A DNA stretch of 64,000 bases from Odontesthes bonariensis. Lineage: Eukaryota > Chordata > Actinopteri > Atheriniformes > Atherinopsidae. The notes below the pieces were generated by a model that searched no databases, was not told the origin of the DNA, and saw only the letters and a program-made list of their open reading frames with translations. Made by a program: the position numbers and the translations under genes. Within the stretch, counting starts at the first letter, position 1. Each line of letters begins with the position of its first letter. This document shows positions 23,380-35,400 of the stretch, piece by piece. The stretch covers positions 7,482,784 through 7,546,783 of the forward strand of contig NC_134526.1 in assembly GCF_027942865.1 (NCBI RefSeq), in the 5' to 3' direction.

Positions 23380-24660
23380 TTGCTGAGGTCTCGGAGAGCT
23401 GCAGGGTTTGCTGGTTTCTTAACAGCTTAATTAAGCAAATCTCCCCTTTTTCCACTGAGGTAATGAGGGTAGTTTTACAGGGATTAAACAATCTCCGGGG
23501 TTGTAAATTAGGCTTTGTACTTCAGCAATCTTATCTACCTTCATCCATCCAAGCAACTTTCCTTCCACAGGATTAGTAAAGGCTGCAGGACTGCTAGCCT
23601 TTTCTTATCCTTCTCTTTTTAATTTGCATGGCATTAATGCGAAAAAGCTTCCTGCAACATTAAGAAATGTTAAGTCTCAGTTTGTTTGGGGCTTTTTCTG
23701 CCTCTGGTCAGTGGATGCATTCGTCACCAACAGCAGATAATCAGTCACACACCTAAGGTCATCACTCCTCCTGTGATGAACAAGTATGTAAATGTTATGT
23801 AAATTAGATGAGAATGAGCAAAGGAGAATGATCGGAAACAAATGTGTTTTTAAGTTGCAACTTTACTCCTGACCTCAGACAAAAAGTAACTTAACTTCAA
23901 GGCCAATATATAGCTCCCATTTATGAGGATCCATTTGATTGTGTCATACATGAGAGGCAGGATGGTTGTTTTAGAATGTTAAAGATGGAGAAAGTTTATT
24001 CCTCACTGTATACTCAGAAATATTAAGCCTTTGCTTCTATAATAAAAGGCTGTGTTTGTCATTTTTCCCAACTACTGAACCATCAACTATTCATTAAAGA
24101 GGAGACTAGTTGAAAATGGTTTTGGTAGGACTTTACAGGCATATTTCAGCAAATTAACTGCGTATTACATCAGAAAGTGTGTTTTGTTGTCCCTAAACCA
24201 GAGCAAAGCAGAGGAATATTCTCCTTAAGAACTTTTTAAAAGTGACCGGGCACTTTTGCATGACGTGCGTGACATAACTGGAGGAGTAATTACACTTTCA
24301 GACTATCTTAATGGATTATGAAAATGAATAAGATCTTTGCAGCAGATAATTAAGAGGCATAAGTACCAGAGCTGGCCGGACAAGGCGCAGCAGATTACCT
24401 CTGCTGATGGAAGTAGAAGGGCAGATTAGTGGAGTGTGTGAGAGATGGCTGCAGATTTTCTGGAACCAAGCTCTTAATTGGTAGATTCAGATAAGGGAGA
24501 GACCTTGTCCTTCTGTACAGTTTCAGAAAAGAGGCTTCTTTTGGTCAAATTAAGTTCCCTTCCAATTAGGAGCTTAATCATCAGGACTCTTAACTGTGTT
24601 TTGCATGCCTATACGCTCTGATAAGCTCATAAACAGGGTTAATGATGTCTACCAGGACCT
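23380..24660. promoter_or_regulatory. Candidate conserved noncoding element cluster
   Basis: Repeat-free AT-rich sequence with clustered homeodomain-like sites: CTTAATTAAGC (about 23427), AGATAATTAAGAG (about 24345), CTCTTAATTGG (about 24472) and CCAATTAGGAGC (about 24562). It resembles vertebrate developmental enhancers in texture. Conservation is not testable here. Confidence 0.25.
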
Positions 24661-24686
24661 GATCTGAGGAGGAGGGTGTTAAATGC

Positions 24687-24701
24687 TACCCCCTGCTGGT
24701 A
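24687..24701 (-). promoter_or_regulatory. CTCF-like site
   Basis: The minus strand reads TACCAGCAGGGGGTA, close to the CTCF core CCAGCAGGGGGC. It lies between asic2 and the hrob-ubtf block, a plausible place for a domain boundary. Motif match only. Confidence 0.35.
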
Positions 24702-26473
24702 TCCATGCTGGCTCGATTCTGAATATTATGCTCCATCAATGCACTTTCTATCCAAGGTCATGAACTTTTTCTGGGCTTGTGCCGACGTAAAATAAAGTGC
24801 CATCATGTTAGGACCCCGAATCAGTGGTTGTGAACAATGGATTTGTCGTGCTTGGAATTTGTACGGCTCCTAAAGAAGCAACGGTTTTCCTCAAGGAGGT
24901 TCGTGCGGCTCATGTGTCACCACACGTCAGATTTCCAAGACTGAATGTTTGCCTAATGTTTGACATAATAGGGCAGCAGAAAACCCCTCTGCTTTTAAAA
25001 GTAGATTCACTTTTCATTGTTTTTTGTCAATTACTTAATGGGCTTACTCGTTTAATTTAGTGTCATATTTTACAGGGAGGTGTAGCGAGCGCAAATTCAT
25101 TTCCACAGTACTGGAAGCCAAAAAGGTTTCCAAGCCAACAACACCTCTCAAATTAGTGCCAGGACCTCCACAGGAGGCTTGACCCACAGTTAAGGAAACT
25201 AATTGTTCAGCGTTCCTGCCAAAATACTATTAGCTCTGTAAATTAGAACAAAGTGCTGACTTTCAGCGTTTTACGACAACAAAGAGGAAACACTGCCACG
25301 CTTTTTCATATCAAGAGATGGAGCTGCTTGCTGTTTTGTTTGCATTTGCTGGAAAATGTTCACAATTCAAAGGATTGTGCTGCCCTAAGACAGCACCCTG
25401 AACACGCTCTGACCTTTCATTCATCTGCAGGGTGAAGCGAAGCAGGTAGGACACCAGTTCTGGAGGGGAAATCAGAGACATGAAGGCAGAGGCAGGGCTA
25501 CTGTGCACTCAGTCTTACATTTACACTGAGAGTGAGTATTCTATCATTTACTGTCTGATTTCACTTCCATTGTGCAGATAAACGGAGGAAAAACAAATTG
25601 TTGCAGGCTGAAAAACATTGGACTTCTTTAAATCACACGGCTAAGAGCAGACTCTACATCATCATGGCCTTTCTTTTTCTTCCTTTTGAACACAAACCAC
25701 TTTAGCAGCTGAAAACGAGGCTGAGGATTAACCCGAATCCATCACAGAGAGGCGAAGGTAGTCTGGATGTATGAAGGAGATCCTGTTGGGAAAGCCTCCG
25801 TCAGAGCAACTCCACCCTGATGCAGGCAGGGCTGCGTAAACACGTCCTGCTCAGCGAATCCACACGAGACTCTGGGGACACCTACCTGCAATCCCAGCAG
25901 GAAAAACTCTGGTACACCTTTTAGATGTGCAATAAACAAGCAGGGGGAGGTTTACCTGCTCCACTTAGAGGCTCGGGGATACAGGCCGACTAAAAAATAG
26001 AGGTCGAGGACAAATACTAACAGGAAAACACAGCAGGAAAGGAAGCCTCACCTTGCTTTCATTCTGCATTATTAGCAGATCAATGTGGTGTTGATTAAAC
26101 ATCGATTCCAAGGTGAGTGTTGCGAGAGCAGCGGTGGAGAAGAACAAAATAAAGGAAGACGAACATCCTTAGCACACAAACAATCTCAGACTCTAAATCT
26201 AAGGATACGAGTCATGAATCTGCTGTCGAAATAAATTATTCATTCAGGAGCACTGCGCTGGCTTTGAGTGACACATCTGTGACGTTTAAGGTTGACACAT
26301 ATGCACTTTATGAACTGGATATCAAACAAAAAACAAGTCTTTTCTGAATGTACTGTGCATATTTTCATCAGTTCCTCGGGGGTCAGAAGGCGATATTTTA
26401 GGGGTGATGTCAGGAGGACGGGTCGACGTGCTGGAAGACGGGGGGGGGTCTGTACAGAGGGTGTGACATCACA

Positions 26474-29400
26474 TCAAAGGCTGTAGGTGTCCTCAGGCAA
26501 CTCCCCCAGCAGCTCATCCAGGTCATCGTCTGCACAGACAGGTGGAGACACGAGACACCATTCTGATAAGGGATTAACTCTTCCACACAAACAATCAGAC
26601 ATCATTCTGAGCTCTGGGGTACTTTAACAAGGATTCCTTCACTCAGTTTATACCTTTCTGAGAACCTGTAATAATGAACTACAGATTAAATCATACTGAA
26701 TATCTTGAAGCTCTATTTAAGTCAGTTACAAGAGTGAGAGAAGGGAAGGGAATGACCTGGTGGAGTCACAGAAAGGACTTCTGAACATGAACGCTTTGAT
26801 GAGCATCGAGCAAAATTCAAAGCTTGGCTCAAGGGTGGTGCCATCAAAGCCCACATTAAAATGGTGCTGTGCAGTAAATGGACTGCATGTAGCACCTTAA
26901 CTCTTACTGCTCATCCACACACGTCAGTGTTGGCGAGCTACCGTGATCGTTGGAGCTCTGACCGTCAGAAGCAGTTCGGTTTGGATCCCAGACAGCTCGA
27001 GGACAGAAGGCAACCGCAGAATAGTTTTTGCATCATTTCTTGTTATTCTGATTTTTTCTTTTTTTACTCCACATGTGTCTGAGAAACTCAGCAACCAAAC
27101 AAATACATTAGATGAATGAGAATCCACAGCAAAAATACAGGCTGTGAAACCAGTCAGCCGACCTGATCATGGTCTGATCAACTCATTTGCTGAATAGCTG
27201 ACATTTGTTCACATTCAGCTTCAGAAAACATCTGTGACACATGTGGCCTGCAGGGATTCGCTGCAGTTCACAGAGTATGCGACATTGAACGCACACTACG
27301 CATACCTAAAAGCCCGCCTCGACGTCTATAAACCTGGATGGGATGTTTAAAACACCTCCCTGATGCTCACATTTAGGCGTACTTCAGCTGGAGTTGGCAC
27401 GCAGTCAAATGAACCCTCCGACACCTCAAATGCAACCACATTTCCATTTTCACTTGTATGCGTTAGTGTTTCGTGTTCCATTTAAGTTTACATCAGGGAG
27501 TCGGATAACCTTCTATAATTTGTTGTTCTGACAGAGTTTGTCATGTTTACTGACACTCTGAATGGGACTAGAATCAACCGACAGGCTTCATTACACAAGT
27601 TAAGCCCGACCTGCATCCCACTCTGCGTCCTGTGGCGGTGGATTCCCGGCACTCTCTTGGGGGCCGCTGCTGAAGCCGAGCGATTCGTTGTCCTCGGCGG
27701 GAGTTTGCGCCCGAGGACCCGCCGTGCGTCTCCAGCCCTCTTTTCCCTCGTCGTCCTCTTCGTCAAACACCAGCTGCATCCGAGACACCGGCTCCCTGAG
27801 GGCGCGGGGAGCTCCAGCGGGTGATGCCAACATCGGCTCCTGGAGAGGGACAAAAAGGCTTTAACAACATGTTTCTGGATCGGTTTGAATTTCTCTGGGC
27901 CACTCGTGTCCTCAGGTGGAGCTCACCGGGTGAAGCAGCGTGGAGGACAGGCCGACTCCTTCAGGGGAGTAGATTCTCAGCAGGTTGTTGGGCGTCACGT
28001 TCAGGTAGTGGTTGCGATGGGAGGGGGAAAACACACCCACCTGTTCTCACAAGCAAGATAAATAGCTCTGTAAACACCGCATGCATAGCTCCAGCTGCTT
28101 TCTAAACACCATCAGGAAGCGGGTCTCACTTGTTTGAGCAGCAGCACAGATCCAACCTTCAGCTCCTCCACTCTGTCCTCCAAGAGCTGCCGGTGAACGG
28201 TTCCCTGAATCTCCCCTGAGAGAGCAAGCAGCACACAAACAGAGCATGCACACAAACAGAGCATGAACCCAAACACGCACCAGTGAATTCCTCGACCAAA
28301 AAACAAAAGCATCTGTCACGAGGACGTCTCTAAAACAGCTCAAATCCTGCATTATTTACAGCGCAGTCATGCCTCTTTTAAACTCTCAGTCCTCGTACTT
28401 TTGATTTTTCCAGAAGTCCGACCACCAGCTGTCAGTGAAATATCACGACGGCCTCAGCAGGAGTTTAGAAGGAGACACGAACCCGTTCGCAGAGACGTCA
28501 GTCAAAAGAAACCACGACTTCATCTTTCTTTATAAACACGCTGCATGTGAAGCAGCTTTATCCAGCATCCTTCAGAAAACTCAGCATGAATTTTATTCTC
28601 TCTCATACTTTATTTTCTGCACTCTTCTGGTCCAACAGTGCTTTGCAGTAAATAAATCTGGGCTCCATCAGTATTTTAAGAGTTTTACAACGTAAAGGGG
28701 AAGTTTTTTTTTTTTTTTAAACCTGGACCTTATTTCTGGCATAAAATACGTTTATCTATTCACCGATAAAAGTTTAGATCACTGGAGATCTGCGTATATC
28801 CATATAACGGGAGAGAGCAGGGCAGAGAAAAATACAGCCTCTAAATAAGGCATTATCTGTCTTTATTTCACCTTTAATACTTTAAGAATGAATGAACGCG
28901 TATTATTTTACTGTTAGCTCAGAGCTGCCATGTTGTTGTTATTGGGGGCTTTCTACACAAGCATCTAGCAGAATGACGTCATCGCCGCGTGCCGCTGCAG
29001 CACAGCTCATTATGTACTGCAACTACATTCCTTCTCAAAAGTCTTTTCTGTCTCGCTCCTGGTGGAAATTTACAAGAACAGAAACTCCTGAAGAATGGAT
29101 CCGAAAGAGAGGCCGACTTTGACCACAGCTGCCCCTGTGAGTGTGCTTTGTGACGCAGCAGAATATGGACACGACCCCGGAACAGGACCAGCGGGGTGTT
29201 TTCGTCCTACAGGAACTCCTTTCTCCTCTTACGAACACGTTGAAGCGTTTCACAATGTTTGCCGTCTATCCGACGTTCCACTTTGTTCCCGTGTGGGGAT
29301 GACAATTGGACACGTATTGGTTGTTGAAACAAGACCAACTTCACTCAATGACGGTCAAAATGAAAGTGGCGTTTACACATTTACACGCCGAGAATCAAAC

Positions 29401-32400
29401 GTATTACTTTAATCTTAGAAAATCGCTTTTACTCAAAGATGCTTGCACAGCTATGATGGCCCTCATACACTCTCACCTTTACTGAACACAGTAAAATTAA
29501 TGAATGAATTGAATCGATTGCATCTGAAGAGCAGGAGCGCGCACATGTTGAGCCTCGGCTGGGAGCGAAGCTGCAGACCTTCCTGCAGGTGGGAGGCTCA
29601 TTACTGAGAGAAAAGTCACTCTTGGTGTCAGACGCATTTAATACCCACACACCACTGATGGCAATCTATTACAATTGAATCACTAATAAGCACTTAAGTC
29701 CATTGCTGAGAACAACATCCACCCCTGCTGATAATCAGCACACCGGCTGTGCTCGGGAGTCCATGGCAACCGCCTGGACTCGGAGGCGGGGCGGAGAGAG
29801 GGGGCGAGGGCTTCAGAGGAAACTGGGTGTGCATTAGATGTGTCGGTGTGTGCGTAGTCAAGGATGTAACAGTGGCTGAACGCTGTCATACCACGCAGAG
29901 CGAGGCGAGGTCTCAGCGGGCAAATGTCAAGAAGAAGAAAACAGCTCACTGCTCCCCCACCAGCTCGGGATCTCTTTAATTCACCAGCTTCTCTTATTCA
30001 GTCTGGATGGTTTGTGCAAAACGTTACATTGTGTTGTGATGCACAGTTCAACCATGAACCAGTGTATTTGGTTCATAAGTGCGTGCGTGTGCTACCTGTC
30101 GGGTCTTTAAACACAGCCCTGGCGTCAGCGTGCGTGTGGATGATGCTCTTCAGAAGCACAGCCATGTTGGGCACTTTGTTCCTGGCCAGCTGTTTCAGTG
30201 CAGCCTGAATGGAGGAAGGAAAACCAAAACGCATCAAATTTATTCCATTTCTAAATATTTATCAAAGTAAAGGAGCAAAGACACCACATCGGATCTTAAG
30301 CCTGTTGGAATTGTGTTTCCCCACAATTACAGAAAGGTAAAGTGTAATTTACGGTTTCTTTGTTTTTCCCCTCCCACATCACAGTGAGACTCAACAATAA
30401 CAGCTCCGACATAGGAAAGACAAACAGATGTTTTATCTCAAATGCATAAAAATCAGGCTCAGCTCCACAGAACATCAACCGGTAACCAATCTGACAATCA
30501 AATCTTTCGAATATCTGGCAAACAGCACCAGAGTTAATGAATAATAAATGTTTTATTTGATGTTGCTCGTTGTAGAACGAAGAATGATGCTAAAACTACT
30601 GGAAAAAACAGCACATCCTCAACATAATGTACTGATTATATCTCCGGTCAGAGACAGCTTCACCTTCTCTGATATATGGACCAGAACAGGAAGTCATTCA
30701 CCGCTATACCCTTCAACACTGAACACATTTACCCGACACGTCGCCAGACAAAAATCTCCATTTATGTGATGAAAGACACCGTCTGGACAGTGAATTCAGC
30801 TGCACTTCCACATACGTCAGTAAGGTTAGAGGTGGCAGAATGTCTCAGAGCGTCGGACATCTTTCAATTCAATAACTTGAAAGATGTACACTTGTACACT
30901 TCAGACTTCCAGTACAAGTCAGACTCCTGTCATCTACAGAAATACTCAGATGACTCTGCAGTTGTCGGGTGTATCAGAGATGGACAAGAAGCTGAGTACA
31001 GAGAGCTGGTGGACCGCTTTGTGGCATGGTGTGGGAACAATCATCTCATCTTGAATGTTAACAAAACAAAGGAGATGATTGTAGATTTCAGGAGAAACAG
31101 GGTCAGATCAAACCCTGTTTCCATCATGGGAGAAGAAGTGGAGGTGGTTGAGGAATATAAATACCTTGGTGTTCATGTGGACAACAGACTGGACTGGAGA
31201 CACAACAGTGAAGCCATCTACAAGAAAGGACAGAGCAGACTGTACTTCTTGAGGAAGCTAAGGTCCTTCAAGGTTTGCAACAAGATGTTGCAGATCTTCT
31301 ACAAGTCTGTTGTTGAGAGCGTCATTTCCTCTTGCGTCATCTGTTGGGGCAGCAGCATCAGAACCAGGGACATAAAAAGACTCAACAACCTGATAAGGAA
31401 GGCTGGTTCTGTTCTGGGGACGACTGTGGAACCTCTGGAGACAATAATGCAAAGAAGGATTTTGCATAAAATCAAGAGAATTATGGACAACCCTGAACAT
31501 CCTCTCCATGAGACTGTTATCAGAAAACAGAGCCTCTTCAGTCAAAGGCTTCTTCAATTTGGATGCAAAACGGACCGCTACAGGAAATCATTCCTGCCCA
31601 CAGCCATCAGCATCTATAATAACTCCTTGATTTAATTGAGCTACATCAACATTTAATTTCCCTCTGGGATAAATAAAGTATTTTTGAATTGAATTGAATT
31701 GATTCCTCTACAGTGAATGTAGACTGGGGCCAGGGTGGAGCCGTACGTGTTGCCATGGTGAGTGACTGCCAGGAGACGGGACTTCTTCAGCATCTGAACT
31801 GCATTATCCACAACTCTCTGCATATGATCTTATTCTTATTTTCTGCCTCTTTCTTTAGGATTAGCTTTGTTCGTATTGCATCAATTTAATTTTCCTCGAG
31901 GATTAATAAAATAAATCCTATTCAAATCTAAAAAGGAACAATGTGAAGACGAGCAGGCGAAGCTCCAGCTGCGCTGAATGTGGCGAGTCCCCACAGGAGC
32001 CGCTTATTGACCTTTTCAGGCGGGGACGCTGGTCAGTTCAGCCAAGACAACCAAAGACTTGGACTCTTGGAATCTTTATTACATTCATCACTGCACCAGC
32101 CATGAAATCCCGACTCAACATTTCTCTAACCACACACGTTTCACAGGAACAGCTGCAGTTTCATTCGTTTAAGATTAACTGTGGGATGCTTCGTAAAACT
32201 GACACCTGCTGCTTTAAAAGCAAACTAATTTACTGAGGTCTCCATCTATTCTCTAACACGTCCACCAACAGAATATCTAAACAGCCTCAGTCCTCTCAGT
32301 GCAAACACGAAGCTATGAGGATGTACTGATGCAAAGAAACAAGATCTGGGTGCTGGATTTAATGCTGGGATCATCCTTTCCTTCCACTGCATCAGATGTT

Positions 32401-35400
32401 CAGGCTGGGTGCTAATTAACTTGTTCGTGCCAGCGAGGATTTTTGGGAAGCTGATATTCATGTGAGCAGCTTAACCTGAACGAGCTAAGCCAGCATCCTG
32501 CCGGTGTGAATGTCAGTGGAAGCAGGAAAAGGGCAAACAGCAGAGACCAACATGTGCGAGCACTTAAAACAAATTTAAAGGCCGCCTTCAAACACAGAGA
32601 GCCAGCAGAACAACGGCCCAGTCTCCATTAGTGTGATTGATGAGTGACCGTACTGTTTATCGCCACGAACACCTCCAGTGTTGCGTAGTCATTTGTCCCG
32701 ATTATGCCAATAGACCTCCAGCAGCCACACGGGCTGTGATAATGGAGGATGAATCACTTTTAAAAACTGCTTGATCTAAATGTCAGTGCACACACGGCAG
32801 TGTTTACTGCAGCCAGTGTGAGGAAAACCTTCTCTGGAGATCATGAACGGGTGCCGCTGTGACCGTGCAGCTCACCCTGCGGAGCACCATGATCACGCTG
32901 GAGGTGCGCAGGAAGCAGGACGGATTCCTCTCGTCCAGACCCATCTCTGCCTTCATTGCCGCCCAGGCGCCGCTGCTGAACTCATCTTCCTCAGTCTGTG
33001 AGCTGGAACCCTTCAACATAAAGTCACAGAGATGGTGGAGGTTAACGCAAAGCTAAGCGTCGGTGTCGGCCTCCATGGCACCCTCCTGTGGTTGGTTATG
33101 GTATTAACTAGCATCTCTAAGCTGCTGCTGTTACAGGTAAAGGGTGCAGGTGTGGCGACCACATGTGTGAAACTGCGCCTCTCTTACAGGCAAACCAAGC
33201 CAAAACCTTAGCTCTGCACCTCTTTGTTCAATCCCAGATGTGCTGACCAATTATCTGAGAACTTGATTAAAGATTGCTTGGCGCCAAAGCCAAAATCTGA
33301 TCGTGCCAAGCTTCACAGTATTCTGTTTTTTTGTCTAAAGTTTGTTGGCGGAGCATCAGTGCCACTCAATCCCAGCCTGATCCGAAGGGACCGAGATTCT
33401 AACCTCACATCCAATATGTTCCGACAACATTAGCAGCAGATAGGAATCATTCCTTCGTGTTTGGTCCTCTTGGACATTTTATGACAGTTTAGTTAAAAGG
33501 TGAGTCACCTACAGATTTGGCCGAATATAAAAATGAGGTATCATCATCATCGTCAGTCTAACTGTGAAACTGGCACGGGGGCTGAGATCCTGCAGGATGC
33601 AAATCTCACGGGAGCGGGCAGCTAAAAATAGACAGCGGGTCCAAAGATGTTGGTAGGATGGAAAGTGCAACTGAGGTTGGTCATAAAGTTAAGGCTGGAA
33701 TATGAAACTAAAGAAATGTGGAAAAGCTTTCAAACGGTTGCTTATCTGATTAGTTTTTCGCTTCAGTTTTTATTTATTCTGCTCTTGTTCTACTGAAATA
33801 AAACAGTCAGTGCATATAAACTTAGTTAATCATGTAGGATATCAATGAACAGGTGTGAAAAAATAGTCCGGTGCAAGGCTGCAGTTTGTGGGTCCAAACT
33901 TTACAGAGAAGCAAGCTTCAGATCTTAATAATCATTAAAACCAGGAGAATTTGCACACTTTCATCTACACTCCTGCACTCTACACAGCAGCGATCCAACT
34001 GATTTGCACCCGCCATGAGGTCAACCCTCACGCTGAAATTCTAACCGAGTCGAATTAAATTTATTATTTTGAGCCAGTTTATAACACCCACCAACACAAC
34101 AAGTTTACAAGTTAAAAACTCATGTCAGAGCTGCTTCTCCTGCTCCAGTGGAGCCAGAACCCTTGCCCACATGTCACTGGCTGCACGCTGTGGGGACGGT
34201 TGCCGTTTTTAAAGCCCCTTTCACACCAGCTGCTACTTTTAAACGTGAGAAAAGAGGTCAAAACCTATCGCACCCCTGCCTTCCAGTTCAGCCATAAATG
34301 ATCCCTCATGTGGAAATGACTCAATGGTGAAACCAGCAGCCAATGTTGGACTCATTCAGTCTTCTTAGCTCTCAGTTACTGATCCTGTTCTGCACTAAAA
34401 CTGCAGCAAAAAATCCTGATCCAGACTTTCCTAGTTAATATTGAGATCGCAGTTATTTAACTTGTATTTGAAAGCAGAACTGACGGATGTGTCGCTGCAG
34501 CTGCTAATCCTTCATCATGATATACCCGCAAACATGAAGGTGCATGTTCTTTTCTCTCAAATCTGACTCTGTGCTTCAGGAGGAGAGTTTCCCAAAGTGA
34601 TAGAAGGTACTCGGTGCTATGCACTCGCTCCCACTGATGAGAAACAACATCTATAAGAACTCACAGCAACGCCACTCACACAGTTGATCTTCTGCTTCTG
34701 AGCGACTTCTTAGAGTCTAAATACAGGGAATAATTCATAATTAATTAGGCCGTCAGCACAGAATTAATTGGCACCTCGGTTTTGAAGTAAGATTTCCAAT
34801 AACTCACTGGTTACATTTTCTCAAGTGTAAATATCTTAAATGTCGATCTGTGACGTGAAGAGAACTGTTTCCATCTTTCTAACACGGACAGACAGACCAA
34901 ACTACCTAATCAATCTGGAAAAGAAGCATTGAATAATGAGTTGTGGGATTAATCACTGGAGTTTTGCTGGATGTGTTCTGGGAGGATTGTCCTCTGTGTG
35001 TTTTTTTTATTTTTTTTTTTATTACCTGACTTGGCAGGCGAGCCACAACCCCGTGAGCAGGAGTCTGAGGAACAGAAACCACGATCTCATCCAGGTTCTG
35101 ACCCTGCGGCTGAAAAACAAGACAGAAATCAGAATGTGACACCACAGTGGAACAACCAGCACACAACAGAGATTTCTTTTGCACTCAGTCCATCAGAGCT
35201 CAGGCAGAAAAGCAGCTGCATTAACTCTAAGCGGAGTGACGACATGTGATCGGCCCGCTCTCACATTTCCCCCTGCTGCATGAACCTAACCTGCTGTGGC
35301 AGAAGCCCTGCAGGACCAGGGAAGCGCCGCGTCCTGGGCTGGTGAGAATCAGAGCGAGGCCTCTTCTTTGGAAGCTTATTGGAGGCAGAAACCAGCTGGA

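Larger units (their letters stand above)
22961..26473. other. Intergenic between asic2 and hrob
   Basis: No gene or transposon was recognised. The part at about 23380-24660 is notably repeat-poor and rich in TAATTA-type motifs. The hrob 3' UTR must lie in the right end of this stretch, but no clear minus-strand AATAAA was found close to the stop. Confidence 0.5.

Noticed and set aside
26861-27127. Short frames in the last hrob intron
   Set aside because: No similarity; the region is an intron by exon phase.
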